20,536 nt of DNA from Mesotaenium endlicherianum (lineage: Eukaryota; Streptophyta; Zygnematophyceae; Zygnematales; Mesotaeniaceae), in contig WELA01013858.1 in NCBI GenBank assembly GCA_009602735.1, positions 554,656 to 575,191 of the forward strand, in the 5' to 3' direction. Made by a program: the position numbers and the translations under genes. Under the pieces are notes generated by a model. That model made no database searches. It was not told where the DNA came from and saw only the letters and a program-made list of their open reading frames with translations. This document shows positions 1 through 8,919 of this stretch, in pieces (position 1 is the stretch's first letter; the number at the start of each line of letters is the position of its first letter).

Positions 1-165
1 CAACCGCACCCCACACCGTCCGCCTGCCTGCCCGCCAGCACCCTCCTTTGGCCTCCCCCAGCCCTGCCTCTCCCCCGCCCTTCTCTCCCTGCGCTCTCCT
101 CCCTCTCCTCTTCTCCCCCACCAACAGTCTCTCACTCCCTCTCACTCTCCTCCCCTTGCTCAAAT
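1..165. repeat. Pyrimidine-rich low-complexity tract
   Basis: This stretch is almost pure C and T on the plus strand, with long runs of CTCC, CCCC and CTCTC. No convincing reading frame or splice signal is visible. It could be a long polypyrimidine tract in an intron whose exons lie outside the window, or simple low-complexity DNA. A similar C/T-rich stretch closes the window at about 20497-20536. Confidence 0.6.
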
Positions 166-220
166 AATTGCTCCTGGCAATTGATGTCTGCTATCAACTA
201 AGGAAGTGACTCTCTCCAAA

Positions 221-269
221 GGGGGGAAAAGAGGGAAGGGAAGGGAAGGGAGGGGGTGTGGGGGGGCGG
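221..269 (+). repeat. Purine/G-run cluster with G-quadruplex potential
   Basis: There are at least five runs of three or more G separated by one to three bases (GGGAAGGGAAGGGAAGGGAGGGGG between about 233 and 257 is the core pattern), followed by a seven-G run. This satisfies the usual G3+N1-7 pattern for a possible G-quadruplex on the plus strand. It lies just downstream of the pyrimidine tract. No gene is attached to it, so a function is not claimed. Confidence 0.55.
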
Positions 270-334
270 TGTGCTCTTAAGTAAGCCCTGCATGCACAAG
301 GACTCTGCCGCCTTTTCTTACTAAACGAGCAAGC

Positions 335-680
335 TTCTAAGTATCCTTAGACCCTCAACCCTCGAACCCCCCCCCCTTGGTGAAGCTTCAGCCCCAAGTG
401 GCCCTCTTGTGATTTGTCCGTTGGGGTGGGGGCTGACCCCAGGCTCCTGGAGGCAGTACCCAGCCCTGAATGCTATGCCTCATCTGGGGGATATGATATC
501 CTGCCACCCGAGAGTCGTAATTTCCGGCCTCAACTTTGATCTCTATATATGGCACCCTCAAATTCCAAAACTCGAAGACTCGCAAAACCCAAAGCTTGAT
601 TCCGAGAACCCCGAATCCAAAAGTCCGAAACCTTAATTCCTCGAACACTAGCCCTAGAACCCTGAAATGTAAGAGTCTGA
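335..680. repeat. Degenerate telomere-like C-strand repeats
   Basis: Short blocks such as AGACCCTCAA, CCCTCGAACCCC, CAAAACCC, GAACCCCGAA, CCGAAACC and AGCCCTAGAACCCTG recur at intervals of roughly 7 to 20 bases. They look like decayed copies of a CCCTAAA-type unit. A second, smaller patch is at about 1130-1160. No exact tandem array survives. No gene is supported here, and the open frames across it are what low-stop-density repeats produce. Confidence 0.45.
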
Positions 681-1384
681 ATTGTATAGGAGGATGCTCC
701 GAGACCCTCTCACCCGCTCCCGCCGCACGAGGCGCGATATCGCATCCGCCCCAGCACCCCCCTCTTCTACCGCCTGTCTGCTACAGCATCTGTGACGTGG
801 CGCGTGCATCGCACGGAAGCTCTGCCAGCTTCGCACTTCTCCTTGGGCGCACGTGCGTGCGCGCGCGCGGATGCCCTTGCCGGCGGTACTCGTGTGCCTG
901 TTCTTGCCCCTCGTTCTTGCCCCTCTTGCCGGGCAGCCCTTGCCGGTTTTTTTCTCGCCAAGTCCAGCAGTCTGGACAGCTGCATTTCTCTCTCTCCCCC
1001 CCCCGCCTTGTTTCCGCAAGTATCTGCACACTGCTCGCTCTGCTCCTTGCAAGACAGGTGTCAGCAAGAGGGCGTCTGAGTATCCTCGTGCAGGCCCGAA
1101 ACTGTGAACCCCTGCTGCTCAAGCTGCTCACCCTTGAACCTAGACCCGAAATCCAACCCCCCCATTCGTGCGAGAGGGACAGTGTGGACTCTCCTCGTGA
1201 GGAAGAGTGTGCGCTTGCTCAATCACGCAAGGGATTTTAACACTCCCCTTGACAATGCTACGGAGCGGAATAGCGTGGGTGCGTGCATGCGTGCAAGAGC
1301 ATGCGTGCAGGCCAACGAGCGAGAAGCAGCCGCCTGATTTGATCGGCCGTTCCTTGAGGGGGGAGGCACTGCCAGGCTGGCAAG

Positions 1385-1415
1385 TCTGTGCGTGTGCGTG
1401 TGCGTGTGCCAGTAT
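1385..1415 (+). repeat. GT/GTGC simple repeat
   Basis: This is a short alternating purine-pyrimidine run of GTGCGTGTGC type. It is the first of several such arrays in the window; the much longer ones lie in introns near 10900 and 20200. The surrounding interval of about 700-1690 shows no supported exon. Confidence 0.5.
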
Positions 1416-1696
1416 GTGTGCCACTGCGGGGGCAAGCATGCTGCTGCCCGCAACTCCCTCACCTCGTTTTTTATGCTCTTCCCTTGTTATTGACTCCTAT
1501 GTTTTCGCCGCCCCACCCTCCCCCTCGTCCCCACCCCCGTCCAAGTGTGTGTCCTTGGTGGTCTCGAAGAGGTGTGTTGTGACTGAAGGATTAGGATTTG
1601 ACAAATGGCGCAAGTAGCTGGATAGCGGAAGGGCGACACAAAGGTCGTTGCCGCAAGCCTGTCTCCTGCTGCGGAAGCATCGGACGTGAGGGCCCG

Positions 1697-1815
1697 CCGT
1701 TGTCGTGGGAGCCCGTCGTTGTGTCGTGGGAGCCCGTCATCGTTGTGAGAGTCCGTCGTCATCGTTTGTCGTTATTGCGAGAGCCCGTCGTTGTCGTGAG
1801 AGTTTGTTGTTGTTG
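1697..1815. repeat. Degenerate ~20-bp tandem array (CGTTGTCGTGGGAGCCCGT type)
   Basis: About five imperfect units follow one another. Two carry GTCGTGGGAGCCCGT, and the others are GTTGTGAGAGTCCGT, ATTGCGAGAGCCCGT and GTCGTGAGAGTTTGT, with spacers of CGTT/CATCGTT type. Unit length varies between 19 and 32 because of inserted GTCGTT material. The array is open in more than one frame, which explains the ORFs running through it. No protein family is recognisable. Confidence 0.6.
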
Positions 1816-1887
1816 CTGTCTCCATGCTCCGCCAGCTAGTGTGACTGAGTCGCAGTTGTCCCGCGTACCGCGTGTCTGCGCTGCAGA

Positions 1888-2352
1888 TTGCACACATCAC
1901 GCTCACTACTTCCATCGGGTTGTTCCGACCTTCGAGGTTGCGACCTGCGGGGACTTTCCTGTCCCCGCAGGTCAGAGAACCTGCCGTTGTGCCAAGTGTC
2001 GAGTCCGGGCCAAGTGCTTGTAAGTTGTAGGAAGGCACTTGGCGTCGCTCGCGTGGACTCTGGAGCAACGATTAGCCTGATAACGTCGGTGCGACATTGC
2101 TTCTGCTCTCCAATCATTGGACATTCATCCTTTCGAGTGTATGTGGCGCTTGACAGTTTGTCCACTTCTCGATCAATTGCCTTCGTGGGCGTGCGCGTGG
2201 GTGTGGGTGTGAACAGGGTGAAGCTCATGAAAGGCGACAAGCCGCACTGCCAGCTGGACGCGGAGATGGCGGCCGGCATGGGGGCTCCCGACAACGGGCC
2301 CCGCCTTCGCTCCTCCGCCGCCGAAGTCGTCATCCCCATGGCCATGGCGTGA
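1888..2352 (+). CDS. Unassigned ORF with retropepsin-like DSGAT motif (doubtful)
   Basis: This open frame of 154 codons ends in TGA. I do not recognise it as a whole. Two parts stand out. The segment around 2048-2085 reads GVARVDSGATISLIT, which resembles the active-site strand of retrotransposon aspartic proteases (D-S/T-G-A, then a hydrophobic stretch). The last part, about 2218-2352, is much more GC-rich than its flanks and follows a plausible acceptor ending in AACAG. Its codons read like a short terminal exon (RVKLMKGDKPHCQLDAEMAA and onward). The first half overlaps the hairpin and does not look like protein. It may be a decayed retroelement fragment, a terminal exon of an unseen gene, or chance. 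Confidence 0.2.
   Translation: MHTSRSLLPSGCSDLRGCDLRGLSCPRRSENLPLCQVSSPGQVLVSCRKALGVARVDSGATISLITSVRHCFCSPIIGHSSFRVYVALDSLSTSRSIAFVGVRVGVGVNRVKLMKGDKPHCQLDAEMAAGMGAPDNGPRLRSSAAEVVIPMAMA
1942..1973. repeat. Perfect 13-bp inverted repeat, 6-base loop
   Basis: The left arm GACCTGCGGGGAC (1942-1954) and right arm GTCCCCGCAGGTC (1961-1973) are exact reverse complements around the loop TTTCCT. The stem is GC-rich (10 of 13 pairs G-C) and would be very stable in RNA or extruded DNA. There is no T-run after it and the organism is eukaryotic, so it is not a bacterial-type terminator. It lies inside the unassigned ORF at 1888-2352. Confidence 0.75.
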
Positions 2353-2667
2353 CGTGACGCGCTGTCGCAGATTTGAAATTCTGAGATACTCATTTGCCGG
2401 AAGCAGGACATTTGCCACGTTGTGTCATTGCCACGTCTCGGCGCAGTGTTTTCCTTTTTTGTATTCGCCAGTTGTCACGAGCCGAGTCATGAGCATTGCT
2501 CGTCGATGGCTAGTTGTACTACAAGTCAAATCGAGATTACTCCTCACACAGAGAGCGCGCTTGGTTCTTGCTCGATGTTGTACCATGGCATGCACTTTCT
2601 GGAGGACGTGTATTCCTATGAGCTCACCAAGCATGTTCTTAGAGTTCTTGAAGAGACGAGACCATAA

Positions 2668-5600
2668 GTAGCTTAATAGTCATAAATTGTGGTTGCTGGT
2701 ATCAGTTGAGCAATTAATAACATTGCACAAGCACAATCTACACCTAGAGTATTGGGTATGGGGCTCTAGAGTTGTAGGGTAGCAACCTTGAATGCCTGAA
2801 CATTGAATGGTGTTGTTTCTTTCGTACCTCGTCTACTGGAGTCTTTCAAAACCCCATCAGCAAGGTGCTCTTGGCCCACCATCCGTTCCATATATGCTCA
2901 AGGAACCTAGTTATAGTGTCGAGTTGCTAACTCATATCGAGGGGTGTCAAACATTGTTGGCAGTCTATGCCTCATGTGAGGTCAATGTTGTGCTCTTTGG
3001 GCCTGAGGGTTTGCTTACTTTCCTCTAATCAGGTGAATTGTGATAATTGCAGGATTGATCATGTGCATTCACACACACTCACAAGCATGGAGTCTTGCGA
3101 CGTTTGCAATGTGCATGACGCCACTTATTTTATGCATGTCAGACCGTATGATGTACGTCGCTACGTATAAATTTGAGGATCTTGCACCATGTTTTTTGCT
3201 TGCAGAGGTTTAAGGACGTTCAGGGCAAAAATATTGCTCACTGCCATATTATACAGCTTTTTTAATCCATTATCTCCTATCACAAGCAAAGCTCTACGAT
3301 TGGTTATCGCCTCTCAATCAGTGTGCCAAACGATGATGATCTGAAACATCTAGCCAAGAAGAAAAAAATGGTAACAAATGTGGAATATATACTGCCCTCT
3401 AAGTGGTATTTATATGCATGTCTAGATTCAAATACTTTGTTGTTGACATATATTAGGTTATGTGGGAGGCGAGAATACTAATACTCAAGTTGGTTGATTG
3501 AGGCTTGTTGTCCCAATCTGAAATTGCTTTCATCAAGGTTCCCAACTTGACATTAGTAAATAATCACGTCATGGCGTACGTTCATTGTTTGTTAGTATAG
3601 TTGCGCGACCTACGCAGCACCTTGCAAGCTTGCAACTCAGCATTTGTATACTCCACACCAATGTAAACCTTTCAACTTGCACCTTCATATTTAACTTGGT
3701 TGCAGAGCTATTCTTCCAATTATACATACAATATGCACATTTATTTTTGAAATGCAAGAAGCAAGAATAAAAAGCCTTGCCACGATGCGGGGAAGAACCT
3801 GTTTTCGTCTGTGTATTGTAGAAAGCTTGCATCTTCAAATAGCTCGCACTCACATTCCCTATTATTTCGAAGGAAAAATGCAATGAGTTGCCGCCGCCAG
3901 TAGTGCCACCCATGATGAAGTTAGGATATCTTTATTGTACCTTGCATGTCTTCTTTGATGATACATCGATGATTGCATGTCTCAAGTTGTCTGAAAGGGA
4001 TTCGGAACTTGCATTCTTACACCTCCTAGCTCCCACATCAAAGAAGATTGTTCCTCAAAACTATACTTGGTTTACATGCTGAAGGATATGAACTTATGGT
4101 TGTTGCAAATTCTTCCATGCATATTATTGATTCTTGTCTCCATATTTGCAACCTTACGCGACACCTAGAGCTAAATCGGCAAAAAAAAATCCTTCTTCTG
4201 CGCATTTTTTATAAAGTCGCATTTGCCCCAGGGCCTAATAGGGTAATTAGCCCGTGCTTCAGAAAGAGCAACGAGTAGTAGTAGTCAGCTCGAGCTGCTT
4301 CGAGCAACCTTGAATGACTTTCATGATGGACTCAAGTCGTCTCGGATTGTTAATATCTCCAAAGGTTTGCACCTCAATGTGGAGGTCAACTCATTGGCTT
4401 GAGATGCAAGTAAACCTCTTTACACGTGTTGGTTGGTGCAGTGCTATACCCATTTGTGGCTTTATATATAAATTTGAAAGGTTGATGGGGTATTGCTGAA
4501 TCAAATGCACGATGAAATTACAATGTTGGAGAGGGTGCTGAAGACGTGATCGAAGTCTTGCATTTAACCACGCGAAACCCGGACTGGCCGTCAAGACGTT
4601 ATGTGCGCGAAGTTCCCCTATGTCGATCGTCGACTTGAACCCAGTTCGTTCATCTTCATCGACGGTCAAGGACGTTTCGCGGCAGCTTGTAGCAACTATT
4701 CTCCACGGCGACCGGCAGGAGGTTTGGCAGTCACGCGAAGCTCTTAGAGTTGCTTAGAGTGACTTTTTGCCTTACATCGTCCAAGGTGCGTGATTCAATG
4801 AACGTGACACAAATCCGAGAACTAACGTGGCCGCGGAGTGGAACTTCTTTACGTGAGAGCATCTTTGCCCAGATCTCCTGCTTTGCCAAGTAAGCTGCTG
4901 GGCTCAACTCCTAACCACTTTTTTCTTCACAATCTCGTCAATGCAATCTTCTAACAGTACTAACCTGGCCCGCATTGCTGCTAAACTACTTGATTGCAAG
5001 CACGTGTTACTTCCACCTGTAGATGTCAAACAGAATCTGGTAGCTATGGAAGCTGTATGGCAGGGCGGTTGTCCGGCCTCTTACCTCTTATGTTACAAGC
5101 CATGCACGTGGCGTAAGCTGCATTCTTGATATATAGTTAGCCTGCGCTGATTGACCTAGCTAAGAGCTGCATGCATGTCGTGGGCGTTTGGCTGAAGGAC
5201 GTCGAGAAGTGGGGATCCTAGAGTGAGCTTCACATCGCCAGGCCAACAAGGCGAGATCGTTCTCCGCCAATAGTCGTGCTAATTAGTATTGCATGAGGAG
5301 GGGGGAATAGTAAAGATCCTGATCACGCCAATTGCCCTGCTATGATTTTTGCATGCACGGAGAGCGACGGTGCGCAGCATTCATATTCTTGGCTTCTCTA
5401 TGGCTTTGCTATGCGTCTTTCACGTGAGGCTTTGGACCACAACTTTCTGAATGATGCAAACAATGACGATCGCGAACTCTATTATCGCGAACATGATTCT
5501 CGGGAAGATGATCGTGATGTCGTTCGTACCCCTCAGCCAAATTAGCTGACTTAAATCAGCCCAAAACGAATGCAGGCCGAAATTATATCGTACATGCTGC

Positions 5601-5800
5601 CAAGAGCGCGTGCAATTTAATACGATTGCAAAATGAGGATAAGTAAAAAGCCGCGGACGATTCGTCTGCAGGTGTGTATCTTTAAAGACTTTCCTCGAAT
5701 CGGACGCGAAGCACACAAAATCAAGTCGAAGTTCATTCGAAGCTAAATCAGGTTGATCATGCTTAAGAGAACAAGCAAGAATTTCTTGACGCCGGCTCGT
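2668..5800. other. AT-rich intergenic region without a supported gene
   Basis: I see no convincing exon, RNA gene or intact mobile element here. Frames are short, broken by many stops and free of recognisable motifs. A few frames look mildly protein-like (for example the minus-strand frame at 4391-4669 and the charged plus-strand frame ending at 5545), but none has splice support, family similarity or a conserved motif I can name. Old, unrecognisable transposon remnants cannot be excluded. Confidence 0.5.
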
Positions 5801-5802
5801 GT

Positions 5803-5811
5803 CTATATATG
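5803..5811 (+). promoter_or_regulatory. Possible TATA box of the zinc-finger gene
   Basis: The string CTATATATG sits about 375 bases before the ATG at 6181. If it is used, transcription would start near 5835 and leave a 5' leader of about 345 bases. No better TATA-like element is visible closer to the ATG. The spacing cannot be checked without transcript data, so this is a weak call. Confidence 0.3.
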
Positions 5812-6180
5812 CCACGCCTTTCGTCTTCACATCCGTGGTAGCTAATATCGGCCATCGTGAAAGCGTCAATCGCGTGGCCGCTTATGGCAGTGGGAATATT
5901 TCAATACGCAAGCCAGCCCTCCTAATAGTCATCTCTCCACTCGTTTGCCAGCCGGGAGTTGGTCTAAGTGTTGTGCTTCACCGTTTCTTATTTTCAAGAA
6001 AATTTGTTGTGAGGTATTATTAGTCACTGCATGCACTGGCAAGTACAAGTCTCAGTCTCGACAGTGATAGGTTCTCCAGAGTCAATTTCGCAGGCAATAA
6101 GCCTCTCTTCTTAATATCAACAAGAGAGCAATTGGGAGCATCAGATCAAAGTTGAGCAAGCAGCAATTACCAAACAAGTT

Positions 6181-8240
6181 ATGGCAGTGGTAGCATCAGC
6201 AGCAGCCGTAACGTGCAGCGAGTCTGGAAGCTCTCACTTTTATCCCAATTTGCAAGAAGACCCTCCACACCAAGGTGGTCTTCAAGGGGCCTCTTGGAAG
6301 CCATGGCCAAGTAGCAATCAGATGAAGATGACTACTGCCTCGCCCATGGCCAGCAAGAACTTTGAGAGCTCACCGAGCGGCCATGGTGTGGCTCCCCTCC
6401 AGCAGCAGGCTGCCAGTTGGCGCGCATACGATACAACAAGCGGCCTTTCCGAGAGGCTCAATTCGTTGTCTTGGCCCAGCCCACCTGGTAACGGGCCGAC
6501 ACACGTGCAATCAGCACAGCCGCGCCCCCAGCAGGATTTCTATTCGCAGCAAAATCCTGCAGCTGCAGCTGCCAGGGAGTGGGCAGCAGAGTATGGCTCC
6601 CCCCCTCCTAGCGCTACCAGGGGGATGGGAACGCCGGTGCCTGGGGCTTACTATTTGGGATCAAACTCGCCTCCAAAGCAGAGGGAGGGAGGAGGCGCCT
6701 TCCAGCAGCACTATCGCCAGCATGCCCTTCCCCCTCAGCAGCAGCAGCAGCAGCAGCAGCAGCCGCAGCCGCATCTTCACAGCAGGAGACTGTCGCGCTC
6801 GACGAGCCACGATGTCTCGCCCTTCTCCTCCTCCTCCGCCCGTGCCTCCGCCTCCGATTACGGCTACAACGCTGCAGCTCTCTCCCGTAGCCTCTCCTCC
6901 ACCCTCCCCTCCTCTGCTCTTCCCTCCGTCTTTGGAGAAGCAGCAGCAGCCCCTCATGGAGCCGCCGGCCGGGCCAGAGCTGCCGACCTGGCAGATGTGG
7001 CCACTCTCGTGGCAGCCTCCGGCCGTGCCAGCCAGCGGCTGATGCCACATCAGCAGCACCTACACCAGCAGCAACACCTCCACCACCAGCAGCAGCAGCA
7101 GCACGTGCAGGCTGCATCAAGGCCGCTCGTCGAGAGCGCCCTCCTCCATCACCACCACCCACGCAGGATGCCTGCCCCTGCTGTGGCCCCTGCTGTGGCA
7201 ACCATGCCCGGGTATGATTATGCATGTGATATCCAGGGAGAGCAAGACCCCTGGATGCTGGGGCTGGGGTCGGGGGTGGGGGAGCACGACAACATGTCAA
7301 CACCTGGCATGCTGATGCAGCGCCACCACTACGAGTTCTCGTCAAAGTCCGGGCTGCTGTCGCCCCCTGGGCGTCCTCTGTTGCCGCCACCTGAGGAGGG
7401 CGGCAAGCACCTGGGCCACGGGCTGGCAGGCATCACTTCCCCCCGGTCAGTCATCAGAAAAAACACTTCACTCTTGCGTCTTGCGTCTTCACGTATATTG
7501 TGTTGTGCTTATGTGCTCTTTGCTTGAGTGTGCTGATTGAGTTTGCTGATAAAAATGCGGATGTTATGCTTCTTTCTGGCGTATTGGTGCTTTTAACTCT
7601 TGGAAAATTCTATGCGTGCTCTTGTGCTTTGCTTTCAATTTGTACGGCATTGGCTTCATTGATTTCAGCGAATCATGCTTTGGGTTTAGTATTTACGATC
7701 TGTGTTCAAGGTCACGCGATTCTTCTTGCTTCCAGCATATCACGCCTCTGATTTTAACTTCCCTTTGGAGAAGCCTTCTTACACTCCCTGATCCTTCCGT
7801 GATGACCCTTCCACAGTGAGCTGGCTTTCAATTGGGCTCTAACCTACCTCTCCTCGTTCACGAGCTCTTACCTTTGTGCTTACTGTTGATGGAAACTTCC
7901 AAAATAACTTGCCTGAGGCCCCCAAGGATCATCTCTTTAGTCCCTTTTCACACTGTGAGCGTCTGCTTGCGGGCAAGTTCACTGCTTTATCGTCAACATT
8001 GTCATTAACTGCCTCGTCAAACTGAGGTTCATGATTGTGCAGGCGTACGACCGAGCTTTGAGCTCTAGAGAGTATCGAGTGTGAGCACATAAAGCAGCAG
8101 ATCATACTGGTTTTCTCTCCCTCCTTCTTAGTGCATCAGAGATGTAGGCTAGAAGGTGGTGTTTAAAGGACTCGGCTCTATTGCTCAATCACTTTCTCGC
8201 TCTCTTGCTCTTCTCTAATCCCGCCTCTCGCTCCTCGTGC

Positions 8241-8283
<43 letters not shown>

Positions 8284-8868
8284 NAAGGAACAGGCCGATG
8301 GCGATGCCTACGCCCACGCCCTGCAGCCAGGTGGCAGCCAGACGGGCAGGCCAGGTGTCAGGCATACACACGAGCGCAGACCAACACACAAGGATGATGA
8401 CCCATTTCTTTCTGTAAAGCGGTTTGTTCGACCATGCAGACTTTTAAGGAAAAACGCCTCACTATTTCAGGTTTGACCCTTTGAGCACATGAATAATGAA
8501 ATGCAAGGCTGGGGTTAGATCAGAATCTCGCAGACGGAGAGGACAGAGGACTCACGCTCCACATGCGATCGCTCTTCTTTGCGGACGGCGCTGCGGTGAG
8601 CGCAGCTATGGTGGCTGAGAGCTGCGACTGGGCGTCCTTGTCGAACGGAAGCTGGCGCAGGATCTCGATGGTGTTGATGAGGACGTCGCTGATGTGGCGC
8701 ATTCAGGCACGCGCACACACAGTGAAGAAGAGCCAGGTCAGCATTCGCACATTTAACCTGGGGGCCTGCGCAGTGCAGAAAAGCTCTAAGCAAATGAATA
8801 CAAAGCACTGGAGCGACAATTGTTGGCCAAAGTTAAGTGCTCAAAGTCAGTGGCCAGTGGGAGTCCGA

Positions 8869-8919
<51 letters not shown>

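Noticed and set aside
536..1240. 234-residue plus-strand frame
   Set aside because: It crosses degenerate telomere-like and low-complexity DNA; the composition follows the repeats and no motif or splice pattern is present.
1942..1973. Bacterial rho-independent terminator
   Set aside because: There is no T-run after the stem, and the genes around are spliced eukaryotic genes.
4391..4669. Minus-strand frame of 92 residues beginning MTVDEDERTGFKS
   Set aside because: The first third looks protein-like, but there is no recognised motif, donor or second exon, and the remainder looks non-coding.
5342..5545. Plus-strand frame ending in a charged D/R/E stretch
   Set aside because: The charge comes from an imperfect repeat of ATCGCGAAC/GATGATCG-like words; there is no start context or partner exon.
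6614..7390. 258-residue minus-strand frame rich in Ala, Arg and Gly
   Set aside because: It is the antisense shadow of GC-rich, CAG-rich exon 1 of the zinc-finger gene and has no family resemblance.
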